A stretch of 64,000 bases of DNA from an uncultured Alistipes sp. (GTDB taxonomy: Bacteria > Bacteroidota > Bacteroidia > Bacteroidales > Rikenellaceae). The stretch is taken from positions 1-64,000 of the forward strand of contig CAAGGR010000022.1 of NCBI GenBank assembly GCA_900769445.1, given 5' to 3'. Each line of letters starts with the position of its first letter. Position 1 is the first letter of the stretch. A model generated the notes under the pieces. It was not told the origin of the DNA. It worked only from the letters and a program-made list of their open reading frames with translations, and ran no database searches. The position numbers were made by a program, and so were the translations under genes. This document shows, piece after piece, positions 51,823 to 60,603 of the stretch.

Positions 51823-52012
51823 TCGCTTGTTCCAAGCGACAGCTACGCTGAAAGGGCAGAAAGGGGCAGAAAAGGGTAGAAAGGGGAATTGTGATGCTTA
51901 TCCGCTTTTCTCCCCTTTAGTCCCCTTTACTTACATAAAAAGGCAACGCCTTTTAACCATTACTAATTACTCACTCATTACTAATTACTCACTACTAATT
52001 ACTAATTAATAG
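51823..52012. repeat. G-rich-arm hairpin plus ACTAATTAC tandem repeats
   Basis: CGCTTGTTCCAAGCGACAGC leads into GAAAGGGGCA-type units (51850-51887) with the C/T-rich counterpart CTTTTCTCCCCTTTAG and TCCCCTTTAC (51905-51930). AAAAGGC-AAC-GCCTTTT and five copies of (T)TACTAATTAC(TC) follow, up to the htrA stop. No gene here. Confidence 0.55.
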
Positions 52013-52013
52013 G

Positions 52014-53492
52014 TTACTCCACCAGCATATAGCTTGAGGCGCGGCCATTAGGGTAGATGCCGTCGATGCTGGTAATCTTTGCGGTGAGGCGGTCGATATC
52101 TTCGAGGCTCGATATTGGGCGGTCGTTGATATGGGTGATGATATAACCCTCCTTAACGCGGCAGCGCTCCAATACACCGCCACTTGTAATAGATGTTACC
52201 TGCACACCTCCTCTAATATCCAACCTCTCACATAGTTCCCGTGGTGCATTCTTGAGGGTTGCCCCCAAGGCCTTAGCTACATCAACGCTCTCCTTAGCAA
52301 GTAGCGAGGTCTCGCCAGTACGATTTTGTAGCGTCGCCGATGTCTTGATGACCTTATTGCCACGACGTAGCTCGATGTCGATGCTATCGCCGGGGCGACG
52401 TTTGCCTATCTGCTCGAGGAATATCGCGGAGTCGTTGACCTCAGTGTCGTTGACCTTAGTGATAACATCGCCCTTGCGGATGCCGGCCTTCGAAGCTGCG
52501 CCATTCTCCACTACCGAGGCAACATAGATGCCTCCAATCTTGTCGATGCCAGTATGCTCGCCAGCCTCGTCGATAAACTTCTGGTCTACAGGGCGGTACG
52601 ATATGCCAAGTACGGCGCGTTGCACTACGCCAGACTCCTTAAGATCCACAACAATTTTACGCACTATAGTCTCGGGTACAGCAAATGAGTAGCCAACATA
52701 GCTGCCTGTAGAGGTCTTGATGATGGTGTTTATGCCGACCAACTCTCCGCGTGTATTTACCAGCGCACCGCCCGAGTTACCAGGGTTTACAGCCGCATCG
52801 GTCTGGATGAAGGACTCGATGCCTGCGTTGCCATCGATAGCACCCAGCTGGCGCGCCTTAGCTGATACGATACCAGCAGTAATCGTCGACTGCAAGTTCA
52901 TAGGGTAGCCTATAGCGAGTACCCACTCGCCAAGGCGTAGGTCGTCAGATGAGCCAAATGGTAGGGTAGGAAGTCCCTCCGCCTCAATCTTTATAAGGGC
53001 GACATCCGTAGCAGGATCGGTGCCTATAACCTTAGCATCGTAGGCTCTGCCATCGTGGAGCGTTACGCGTAGCTTTGTGGCGTTATTAACGACGTGGTTG
53101 TTGGTAACGATATATCCATCCTCCGAAATGATAACTCCCGAGCCTCCAGCCTCAGCCTCGCGTTGCATACCGCCTTGTGGGTAGCCGAAGAACTCGAAAA
53201 ATGGGTCGCGTGGCATGGCTCTGCTCTCAACGGTTACCGTGGCACGGATATTTACCACCGCCTTGACAGCATTCTCGGCAGCGTATGTAAGGTCGGGATA
53301 TTCGCTACGCACAACACGCGATGCAAACTGCGTATCCACAACATGGTTTGTGGAGAATGGCTGGTCGCTAATGGTGGTGATTTGCTCTGGATTGTTGCTC
53401 TCTTTGCTCTCTGTTGCCACCTTAAGTGTAGCAACGCTTGTTACCACAGATATCGCTGCGATAGCAAGATAGGATAAAACATCTCTTTTCAT
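52014..53492 (-). CDS. Periplasmic serine protease of the Do/HtrA family
   Basis: 492 residues. An N-terminal hydrophobic signal or anchor (VLSYLAIAAISVVTSVATL) is followed by a trypsin-like domain with the catalytic triad His (VTNNHVV), Asp (TDVALIK) and Ser (GNSGGALV). Two PDZ domains follow (about 290-385 and 400-490). It degrades or refolds damaged envelope proteins. It has its own transcript, with a palindromic hairpin 75 bp upstream. Confidence 0.92.
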   Translation of the reverse strand: MKRDVLSYLAIAAISVVTSVATLKVATESKESNNPEQITTISDQPFSTNHVVDTQFASRVVRSEYPDLTYAAENAVKAVVNIRATVTVESRAMPRDPFFEFFGYPQGGMQREAEAGGSGVIISEDGYIVTNNHVVNNATKLRVTLHDGRAYDAKVIGTDPATDVALIKIEAEGLPTLPFGSSDDLRLGEWVLAIGYPMNLQSTITAGIVSAKARQLGAIDGNAGIESFIQTDAAVNPGNSGGALVNTRGELVGINTIIKTSTGSYVGYSFAVPETIVRKIVVDLKESGVVQRAVLGISYRPVDQKFIDEAGEHTGIDKIGGIYVASVVENGAASKAGIRKGDVITKVNDTEVNDSAIFLEQIGKRRPGDSIDIELRRGNKVIKTSATLQNRTGETSLLAKESVDVAKALGATLKNAPRELCERLDIRGGVQVTSITSGGVLERCRVKEGYIITHINDRPISSLEDIDRLTAKITSIDGIYPNGRASSYMLVE

Positions 53493-53565
53493 AACACTCT
53501 AAAAATTTGTTCTCAAGAGTAGATGTTTCTTCAATAGGCAAAGTATTTTTTAGTTACTACAAACA

Positions 53566-53591
53566 AATAACGCGCCATATGGCGCGTTATT
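53566..53591. terminator. Perfect palindrome downstream of divIC/ftsB
   Basis: AATAACGCGCCAT / ATGGCGCGTTATT, 13 bp per arm with no loop. On the - strand it is followed by TGTTTGT, so it probably ends the hpt-queE-divIC transcript ahead of htrA. Confidence 0.65.
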
Positions 53592-53664
53592 GTGTGAAAA
53601 GTAAGGAATGCTTCGTATCGAGTCTATAAAAAGCAAAGCTTTTAATATTACTAATTACTAATTA

Positions 53665-53970
53665 CTAATTCTCTAATATGTAGACCGTCTCTCCTTTGCG
53701 TTGCATACGGAAGGTTTCGCGGGCGTACTCCTCCATAAATTCAGGGTCGTGCTTTATGCGCTCGATAAAGATGCTGTCGGCCTCTATCTTGCGCTCCAAC
53801 GTGGCAATCTTACGCTCCACCTCGCGACGATTTGACCCTGTGCGGAACATATTGCCCAAGGTACTGATGGTTACGATGATAGTACAGATGGCGATGACCA
53901 CCGTCAGTGTAACCCAGAAGATATTGATATATCTCTGCTGCTTGCTCTTTGCTCCGCTCTGCTTGCCCAT
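53665..53970 (-). CDS. Septum-formation initiator (FtsB/DivIC family)
   Basis: 101 residues: a short cytoplasmic N-terminus, one transmembrane helix (INIFWVTLTVVIAICTIIVT), a coiled coil (REVERKIATLERKIEADS) and a conserved YARETFRMQRKGETVYIL end. This is the FtsB/DivIC architecture of the divisome. It overlaps the queE stop by 1 bp. Confidence 0.85.
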   Translation of the reverse strand: MGKQSGAKSKQQRYINIFWVTLTVVIAICTIIVTISTLGNMFRTGSNRREVERKIATLERKIEADSIFIERIKHDPEFMEEYARETFRMQRKGETVYILEN

Positions 53971-54605
53971 TATGGTATATGCATAAACTTATGTGTCTGG
54001 ATGGAGATATTCCACTTAGGGTTCTCCTTAACCCACTCCACCATCTCGCCAATGATGCTCTCGTAGACGCTCCACTCGGGTTGTACGTAGAGTAGGCACT
54101 TTGAACTAACCTTTGTGCTGCACTCCATAGCCCACTCCAAGTCCTCCTTAGTCTGCACGATAACCTTTAGCTCGTCAGCACGACGTAGTGCCTCGCTAAG
54201 AGGTGGCATCTGTCGTTTAGGCGATAGGCATATCCAGTCGAACTCACCACTGATAGGGTTTGTACCCGAGGTCTCAAGGAAGATTTCAAGACCGCGTGAG
54301 TGTAGTTCGCGGGTAAGCATACCCAAAGGGTATAGAAGTGGCTCGCCACCAGTGATTACAATGGCCTGTGCTGAGCAGGATGCTGCGCGCTCAACGATAG
54401 TCTCTATGGCTGTAGGAGGGAATATCTTAGGGTTCCAAGTATACTTGGCATCACACCAGCGGCAGCCTACATCGCAGCCACCGAGGCGTATGAAGTATGC
54501 TGGCTTACCAGAGTGGTAGCCCTCGCCTTGGATGGTGTAGAAATCCTCCACAAGAGGGAGCTTACGACCACCCTCCAATAGCTCCAAATCGGGATTAATC
54601 TTCAT
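53970..54605 (-). CDS. queE: 7-carboxy-7-deazaguanine synthase (radical SAM)
   Basis: 211 residues. The short-loop radical SAM motif reads CDVGCRWCDAKYTW, preceded by YTIQGEGYHSGKPAYFIRLG and followed by ITGGEPLLY. It makes the deazapurine core of queuosine from 6-carboxytetrahydropterin. It overlaps hpt by 11 bp. The other queuosine genes are not in the window. Confidence 0.93.
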   Translation of the reverse strand: MKINPDLELLEGGRKLPLVEDFYTIQGEGYHSGKPAYFIRLGGCDVGCRWCDAKYTWNPKIFPPTAIETIVERAASCSAQAIVITGGEPLLYPLGMLTRELHSRGLEIFLETSGTNPISGEFDWICLSPKRQMPPLSEALRRADELKVIVQTKEDLEWAMECSTKVSSKCLLYVQPEWSVYESIIGEMVEWVKENPKWNISIQTHKFMHIP

Positions 54606-55134
54606 CTAAAACGTAAATATCCTTTAGGTTACGACCTATCTGGTTGTAGTCGAGACCGTAGCCAACGATAAACTCATTGCCGATAGGCATCGCTACATAG
54701 TCGATATTGTACTCGTAGAGGAACTTCTCAGGCTTGAAGAATAGCGTACAGATAGAGATACTTGCTGGGTTACGCTCCTTAAGGTAGTCGAGCAAGTAGT
54801 TCATGCTATGACCTGTCTCCACGATATCCTCAACGATAATTATATCCTTACCCTCGATGTCGAAGTCGATGCCGAGGTGTTGCTTGATTGAACCTGTAGA
54901 TTGTGTACCCTCGTATGACGAAATCTTAACGAATGCAAGGCGTGAGTCGAATGTAATCTTGCGCACAAGGTCGCTAAGGAAGAGGAAGGCGCCACTTAGT
55001 ACACCCACAAAAATAGGGGTCTTGCCAGCATAGCGCTCGTTGAGCTGGTCGGCAACACGCTGTACAGCCTTGTCAATCTCCTCGGCTGGAATCATCGTCT
55101 TGAAATGGCGATCTAACAACTTTATCTTGTCCAT
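54595..55134 (-). CDS. hpt: Hypoxanthine phosphoribosyltransferase
   Basis: 179 residues, usual length. The PRPP-binding loop is IIIVEDIVETGHSM, the PPi loop GVLSGAFLFLSDL, and a C-terminal YVAMPIGNEFIVGYGLD follows. It salvages hypoxanthine or guanine. It is the first gene of an hpt-queE-divIC unit with its own promoter. Confidence 0.95.
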   Translation of the reverse strand: MDKIKLLDRHFKTMIPAEEIDKAVQRVADQLNERYAGKTPIFVGVLSGAFLFLSDLVRKITFDSRLAFVKISSYEGTQSTGSIKQHLGIDFDIEGKDIIIVEDIVETGHSMNYLLDYLKERNPASISICTLFFKPEKFLYEYNIDYVAMPIGNEFIVGYGLDYNQIGRNLKDIYVLDED

Positions 55135-55151
55135 ATTGAAATAAAATTTTT

Positions 55152-55183
55152 CAAAGTTATATATTTTTTTTCAAAAGTTCAAA
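55152..55183 (-). promoter_or_regulatory. Promoter of the hpt operon
   Basis: On the - strand TTTG (55180-55183) and TAACTTTG (55152-55159) are spaced 20 bp. It lies directly before hpt and just within 5 bp of the hydF stop. Confidence 0.75.
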
Positions 55184-55184
55184 G

Positions 55185-56366
55185 CTACTCAACGCGAACT
55201 CTGTCGATAATACCACTTAGGGCTGCGAGGATAACACCATAGTTTGTTATTGCAACACCCTGCTGTCGAGCGCGTTCCACACGACTAAGCACATGCTTGC
55301 GGTTAAACATACAGGCTCCGCAGTGGATAACCAAATCGTAGACGGTGAGGTCTTCAGGGTAGTCTGCGCCACCTACGATGTCGATTTGAAGCCCTTCGCC
55401 AAACCTCTTGCGTAGGATGCGCGGTAACTTCACCCTGCCAATATCCTCATTTTGAGGGGTGTGGGTGCAGGCCTCTGCAATAAGTATGCGCGAGGTTGGG
55501 GTTAGTCGCTTAAGTGCGCGTACACCCTCCATAAAGAGTGCGATATCGCCCTTATAGCGAGCAAATAGTATTGAGAACGAGGTTAGCACACTCGCCTCTG
55601 GCTTTAGTCGGTAGACCTCCTCGAAGGCTTGTGAGTCGGTGATGATTAGCTCGGGCGGCGTTTGTAGTGCTGCCAATGCCTCCACCATACGGTCTGGAGT
55701 GCAACAGATAGGTATCGCCCCTCTATCCAATAACTCGCGGATGGTCTGCACCTGTGGCTGTATAAGGCGACCCTTAGGTGCCGATTTATCCTGTGGCATA
55801 ACAAGAAGTACTCTATCGCCAGCCTTGCAGAAACCCTCGGTTATAAGACGCTCTTCTGCAGGGCGAATAGCCACTATCTCCTGCATAAGAGCCTCTACGC
55901 CCTCGCCTGTAAGTGCGCTGATAGGCATAACCTTACGACCAAGACGCTCGCTAAGAGTCGATGCCACTCTATGGTGGTCGTCTATTTGGTCGATATGTGC
56001 AAGGGCAACCACAACGGCAATCTCCCTTACTCGGCACTCCTCTATAATGCGCTCCTCGGCACTACTCTCCATGTCGGTAAGTAGCACCACCGCGATATCG
56101 GTCTTGTCGAGGACTCTTGCTGTGCGCTGCACACGCTCACTACCAAGCGTAGTGTTGTCGTCTAAGCCTGGGGTGTCGATGATAATCGCGGCACCGAGGC
56201 CATTTATCTCGATAGCCTTCTGCACAGGGTCGGTCGTGGTGCCAGCAATGGGCGAGACTATTGATAAGTCCTGCCCTGTGATGCGGTTGACGAGTGTAGA
56301 CTTGCCCGCATTACAGCGCCCAAAGACCGAGATATGTACTCGCTCAGAAGAAGATACGCTCGTCAT
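55185..56366 (-). CDS. hydF: [FeFe]-hydrogenase maturation GTPase HydF
   Basis: 393 residues. The GTPase domain shows P-loop GRCNAGKSTLVN, GTTTDPV and DTPGLDD. The C-terminal cluster-binding part carries EACTHTP and VIHCGACMFNRKHV (His and Cys ligands). It is the scaffold that receives the 2Fe subcluster from HydE and HydG and passes it to HydA. It is the last of four hyd genes, 3 bp after hydG. Confidence 0.95.
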   Translation of the reverse strand: MTSVSSSERVHISVFGRCNAGKSTLVNRITGQDLSIVSPIAGTTTDPVQKAIEINGLGAAIIIDTPGLDDNTTLGSERVQRTARVLDKTDIAVVLLTDMESSAEERIIEECRVREIAVVVALAHIDQIDDHHRVASTLSERLGRKVMPISALTGEGVEALMQEIVAIRPAEERLITEGFCKAGDRVLLVMPQDKSAPKGRLIQPQVQTIRELLDRGAIPICCTPDRMVEALAALQTPPELIITDSQAFEEVYRLKPEASVLTSFSILFARYKGDIALFMEGVRALKRLTPTSRILIAEACTHTPQNEDIGRVKLPRILRKRFGEGLQIDIVGGADYPEDLTVYDLVIHCGACMFNRKHVLSRVERARQQGVAITNYGVILAALSGIIDRVRVE

Positions 56367-56369
56367 AGC

Positions 56370-57800
56370 CTAAAATCTAAAGTCGCGCTTGCCGTTAATA
56401 ATCTCCTGCAGGTTGCGCTCGGTAATTTGGCGCACCTTATCCGATGGGATGACCTTCGTAAGTCGCTCTATCATAAGCTTTCCTGCCACCTTGACCTTTG
56501 GCGAGGCGTAGTCCTCGAGGTATTCAGCAAGGGTCATAAGGGCGTTAGGGGCGCAGCAGTTGCCAATAAGGCCACGCTTCGCAAGCGACATAAATCTGTC
56601 GCCCGTGCGACCCTCTCTATAGCATGCGGTGCAGAAGCTTGGGATGTAGCCCAACTCCAATAGCCAGCCTACAATATCATCCAACGTGCGGTTATCCGAG
56701 ATATCGAACTGTGCCGACTCCTCAGCATCCTCAATACCATCGGCGTAGCCACCAACACTGGTCTTAGAGCCTCCACTAAGCTGCGACACGCCAACATCCA
56801 AGACCAACTCGCGTGAGCGCTGCGACTCGCGGGTCGACACAATCATACCCGTATATGGTACAGCAATACGCAATACTGCTACGATACGACGGAAGACATC
56901 GTCGGTAACAGCATTTGGGAAGTCCTTAGGGTCGATATCATCGGCAGGGCGGATGCGAGGTACGCTGATAGTATGTGGTCCTACGCCAAAGCGAGCCTCC
57001 AAATGCTCGGCATGCATCAAGATACCCACAACATCGTAGCGGTAGTTAGAGAGTCCGAATAGAGCGCCCACACCTACATCATCGATGCCACCGAGCATGG
57101 CTCTATCCATCGCCTCGGTGTGGTATGCCCAGTCGCTCTTAGGGCCTGTAGGGTGTAGCTCCTCGTAGGTCTTGCGGTCGTAGGTCTCCTCGAAGAGGAT
57201 GTATGTGCCTATGCCTGCATCCTTGAGGCGGGTGTAGTTCTCCACCGTAGTAGCTGCGATATTGACATTTACACGACGTATAGCACCGTTCTTGTGGTGG
57301 ATGGAGTAGATGGTGTCGATAGATTCCAAAACATACTCTATAGGGCTAAGCTTAGGGTGTTCGCCTGTCTCCAACGCAAGACGCTTGTGTCCCATATCCT
57401 GCAGGGCAATAACCTCATGACGTATCTCCTCCTGTGTGAGCTTACGTCGAGGGATAGTGCGGTTTTGTGCATGATAGGGGCAGTATACACAGCCATTAAC
57501 GCAGTGGTTAGAGAGGTATAAAGGCGCGAACATCACGATACGGTTGCCATAGATGCGCTCCTTCAAGCGACGCGCGATGGTGTACATACGCTCCTCTATC
57601 TCCTTGTCCTCCACCTCGATAAGCACTGCAGCCTCGCGGTGCGAGATGCCATTTCCCTGCTCTGCCTTAAGAAGTATCTCCTCGATTAAGGCCTTATCGG
57701 CACGATGCTCACGAGCATACTCCAACGTGGCGCGTATCTCGCCATCGTGGATAAACTCCTCAGCCCGCTCCGACCGTACATCATATTTTATATTGCTCAT
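56370..57800 (-). CDS. hydG: [FeFe]-hydrogenase maturase HydG (radical SAM tyrosine lyase)
   Basis: 476 residues. The radical SAM motif is CVNGCVYCPYH. The C-terminal extension that binds the second cluster has CTACYREGRTG and GNCCAPNALMT. It is thiH-like in the core (RRKLTQEEIRHEV). It cleaves tyrosine to give the CO and CN ligands of the H-cluster. It lies between hydE and hydF. Confidence 0.96.
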   Translation of the reverse strand: MSNIKYDVRSERAEEFIHDGEIRATLEYAREHRADKALIEEILLKAEQGNGISHREAAVLIEVEDKEIEERMYTIARRLKERIYGNRIVMFAPLYLSNHCVNGCVYCPYHAQNRTIPRRKLTQEEIRHEVIALQDMGHKRLALETGEHPKLSPIEYVLESIDTIYSIHHKNGAIRRVNVNIAATTVENYTRLKDAGIGTYILFEETYDRKTYEELHPTGPKSDWAYHTEAMDRAMLGGIDDVGVGALFGLSNYRYDVVGILMHAEHLEARFGVGPHTISVPRIRPADDIDPKDFPNAVTDDVFRRIVAVLRIAVPYTGMIVSTRESQRSRELVLDVGVSQLSGGSKTSVGGYADGIEDAEESAQFDISDNRTLDDIVGWLLELGYIPSFCTACYREGRTGDRFMSLAKRGLIGNCCAPNALMTLAEYLEDYASPKVKVAGKLMIERLTKVIPSDKVRQITERNLQEIINGKRDFRF

Positions 57801-57806
57801 ATTAAG

Positions 57807-58859
57807 TTAGTTGGTTTGGTTGTTAAAATCTCCTCGCGAGTAGTCTATGTGATAGCCTATTGTTTGAAGCTCTATTTCTAATGCTTCAAGACCCTCGGCT
57901 GCCTCCTTGCCCCACGAGGCTTTATTCTCATATATTGCGTATTTCGCCCTAACATCGGATGGCGAGAGGTTAGGCATTACGACGTTTGCGCCCGATAGAA
58001 TACCCTCCAAACGTCCGCGAGGTGTGAGCGTCGCAAGTGCTGTGGTTGAGGGTATTAGTGCCGATGGTAGCATAATACGCACTATGGCTATAATCGCGAG
58101 TGTTAGGTTCAAACTGCCCGCTGGCTCTTCGCCCAGTGGGGTAGCCTTATGTGGTAGGAAGGGCCCTATACCCACCATCTGGGGTTGCATGCGCTCGATA
58201 AGAGCTAAGTCCTCCACAAGATGCTCTATAGTCTGCCCCTTAACGCCTATCATCATGCCTAAGCCTACCTGATAATCAGCACGTTTAAGTGCCTCTGCAC
58301 ATAATATGCGATGTGCAAGACCACGACCCTCGGGATGCAACGACTCGTACAGCTCGGCATTTGCAGCCTCGTGGCGCAAGAGATAGCGGTTAGCCCCTGC
58401 GCGCTTGAGACGTATGTAGGAGTCTTCGCTACGCTCACCCAACGAGAGCGTAATAGCGACATCGGGATACTGGCTACGTATCTGGCAAATAAGCCTCTCC
58501 AACCACTCGTCGGTGTGTGTGCCATCCTCGCCTCCCTGCAATACGAAGGTGCGGAAACCGAGATGGTAACCCTCTTTACAACATTCGAGTACCTCCTCCT
58601 GCGTGAGCCTATAACGCTCGGCTGTGCGGTTGCTACGTCTAAGACCGCAGTATAGGCAGTTGCAGCGACAGTAGCTCGATAGCTCGATAAGTCCACGTAT
58701 ATATATGCCAAGTCCGAACTGCTGGCGCGCAATTCGGACGGCATTATCGCGTAGTAGTTGAAGCACGTTCAAGTCTTGGGTAGCACTTTTAAGCAACTCC
58801 CCCATATCAGAGGCATCAAGCCTTTTATCTCGAACTAAACGCTCAACTAATTCTCTCAT
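57807..58859 (-). CDS. hydE: [FeFe]-hydrogenase maturase HydE (radical SAM)
   Basis: 350 residues. The radical SAM cysteines are in SSYCRCNCLYCGLRRSN. FVLQGGEDG, the LRHEAANAELYESLHP block and GLGMMIGVKGQT follow as in HydE. It works on the dithiolate bridge of the H-cluster. It is separated by 10 bp from hydA and 6 bp from hydG. Confidence 0.95.
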   Translation of the reverse strand: MRELVERLVRDKRLDASDMGELLKSATQDLNVLQLLRDNAVRIARQQFGLGIYIRGLIELSSYCRCNCLYCGLRRSNRTAERYRLTQEEVLECCKEGYHLGFRTFVLQGGEDGTHTDEWLERLICQIRSQYPDVAITLSLGERSEDSYIRLKRAGANRYLLRHEAANAELYESLHPEGRGLAHRILCAEALKRADYQVGLGMMIGVKGQTIEHLVEDLALIERMQPQMVGIGPFLPHKATPLGEEPAGSLNLTLAIIAIVRIMLPSALIPSTTALATLTPRGRLEGILSGANVVMPNLSPSDVRAKYAIYENKASWGKEAAEGLEALEIELQTIGYHIDYSRGDFNNQTN

Positions 58860-58869
58860 TTAGTATAAC

Positions 58870-60321
58870 TTAACGCTTCTGAAGCTCGGTATCGAAGGTT
58901 TTCTTACCACCAGCATCGTAGGCGGTGTGTACGCTTGGACCAGAGATACAGCCACCATCACATACCATCACCTCGATAAACTGTGCTGGAGCCTTACCAG
59001 TCTTGCCGTAAGCCTTCAACAAGCCCACATTCTTCTTATTAAGACCTGCAATCTGCAGTGTTGTGAAGTCGAGCTTACCGTTAACCAACTCCTTAACCGC
59101 AGCTGTAACACCACCATTCTCTGCAAAGCCGTGTGCTGAGCGACGTGATGCGCAATCTACTGGATGAATGTTAGCCTCACCAAGCTCGATGTTCATACCG
59201 CCAAGGATAGCGTGTACCTCCTCGTAGGTAAGAACATAGTCAACCTTACCCTGCAAGTCCTCACGACGTGCCTCCTTACGCTTTGCGATACAAGGGCCTA
59301 CAAATACCAACTTAGCATTTGGATACTTCTCACGCGCGATATCTGCGGTGTAGACCATTGGAGAGTATGTCGATGAGATATACTTCTGCAACTCTGGAGC
59401 ATGCTTGCGAGCCATCTCCATATATGAAGGACAGCAAGATGTAGTCATAAATGGCTGACCCTCCTCCATCTTCTCTGCAAACTCGTGTGTCTCCTTCTCG
59501 GTAGTTACCTCAGCACCACGTGCCACCTCGATAACATCCTTGAAGCCGATAGCCTTGATAGCACCATATACCTGCTCTGTAGGTGCGTTGTACTGCGAGA
59601 GGATTGATGGCGCAACCATAGCTACAACCTCCTCGCCACGACGGATAGCCTGCAAAATATCGAATACCTGCGAAATCTCGAAGATAGCACCGAAAGGACA
59701 GGCATTCATACACTTACCGCAGTAGATGCACTTCGACTCGTCGATATGCTCTACGCCATACTCATCCTTAGAGATTGCACCCACTGGACACGCCTCCTCG
59801 CAAGGTACAGGGATGTAAACGATAGCGTGATATGGACATGCTGCATAACACTTACCGCAACTGATACATACCTTGTGGTTAATCTTACCCTGCGATGTGT
59901 CTGGGTCGAACTCGATAGCGTTCTTAGGGCAGGCATGCTCACAAGCACGTGCCACACAGCCACGGCAGAGGTTTGTAATATCGTAGTTTGTGCGTACACA
60001 TGAAGAGCAAGCCTCGTCGATAACACACATAATGTTCTCCTTCATTTTGTCGCGGTCGAGAGCCATCTTAGCATAAGCCGATAGTGGCATAAGCTCGTCG
60101 GTCTCGTCGGTCATATCGTAGCCAAGAAGTGGTAGCGACTTGTACTTCCATACAGCGCGCTCCTTGTGGATACAGCAGCGACCACGCACCTGCGAGTTGC
60201 GAGGACTAAATTCGATAGGTACTCGGTCGATTTTCTCAACCAACTCTCCCTCATTCCAGAGACCTACGAGCTTCGTAAGAAGTCTCTGGCGCACAATCAT
60301 TACGTTATTTTTAATTGCCAT
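58870..60321 (-). CDS. hydA: Monomeric [FeFe] hydrogenase
   Basis: 483 residues. Cys-rich ferredoxin-like segments occupy the N-terminal half (CRGCVARACEHACPKNAI; CISCGKCYAACPYHAI with CEEACPVGAI; CIYCGKCMNACPFGAI). The H-cluster motifs follow: L1 TTSCCPSYME, L2 GPCIAKRKEA, L3 VCDGGCISGPS. The TSCCP form and L3 differ from the classical clostridial sequences and fit the group B type enzymes of anaerobic Bacteroidetes. It is first in hydA-hydE-hydG-hydF. No NuoE/F-like partner is beside it, so ferredoxin is the likely partner. Confidence 0.9.
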   Translation of the reverse strand: MAIKNNVMIVRQRLLTKLVGLWNEGELVEKIDRVPIEFSPRNSQVRGRCCIHKERAVWKYKSLPLLGYDMTDETDELMPLSAYAKMALDRDKMKENIMCVIDEACSSCVRTNYDITNLCRGCVARACEHACPKNAIEFDPDTSQGKINHKVCISCGKCYAACPYHAIVYIPVPCEEACPVGAISKDEYGVEHIDESKCIYCGKCMNACPFGAIFEISQVFDILQAIRRGEEVVAMVAPSILSQYNAPTEQVYGAIKAIGFKDVIEVARGAEVTTEKETHEFAEKMEEGQPFMTTSCCPSYMEMARKHAPELQKYISSTYSPMVYTADIAREKYPNAKLVFVGPCIAKRKEARREDLQGKVDYVLTYEEVHAILGGMNIELGEANIHPVDCASRRSAHGFAENGGVTAAVKELVNGKLDFTTLQIAGLNKKNVGLLKAYGKTGKAPAQFIEVMVCDGGCISGPSVHTAYDAGGKKTFDTELQKR

Positions 60322-60348
60322 ACGATAAATGTTGGGTTATCAATTGAG

Positions 60349-60356
60349 CAAAGATA
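60349..60356 (-). promoter_or_regulatory. -7 box of the hyd operon
   Basis: TATCTTTG on the - strand about 28 nt before the hydA ATG; -33 element not clear. Confidence 0.5.
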
Positions 60357-60424
60357 CAAATATTTTTTTATATATGCGCTAAAGACACGGTTTTTTTAAG
60401 AGAAAGTTAGATTTGCTCTAAGGA

Positions 60425-60560
60425 ACGAACAGCTACGCTGAAGGGGACTAAAGGGGACTAAAAGGGCAAAAGGGTAAGCGTATTAAGCTATCATTTTTAA
60501 TCCTTTGGCTCTTCCCTAAAAAGGCAACGCCTTTTAACCATTACTAATTACTCATTACTC
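60425..60560. repeat. G-rich unit block, AAAAGGC hairpin and ACTAATTAC repeats
   Basis: GGGGACTAAAGGGGACTAAA and variants, then TAAGCGTATTAAGCTATC (as near 235-250), AAAAAGGC-AAC-GCCTTTT and TTACTAATTACTCATTACTC. The rest of this intergenic gap holds the hyd promoter and the yidC terminator. Confidence 0.55.
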
Positions 60561-60563
60561 ATT

Positions 60564-60596
60564 AAAAAAGGCATCTCCCTAAAGGAAATGCCTTTT
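60564..60596 (-). terminator. Rho-independent terminator of yidC
   Basis: AAAAGGCAT / ATGCCTTTT with an inner TCC/GGA step. On the - strand it is followed by TTTTTTAATG. Confidence 0.8.
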
Positions 60597-60603
60597 GAAA
60601 GTG

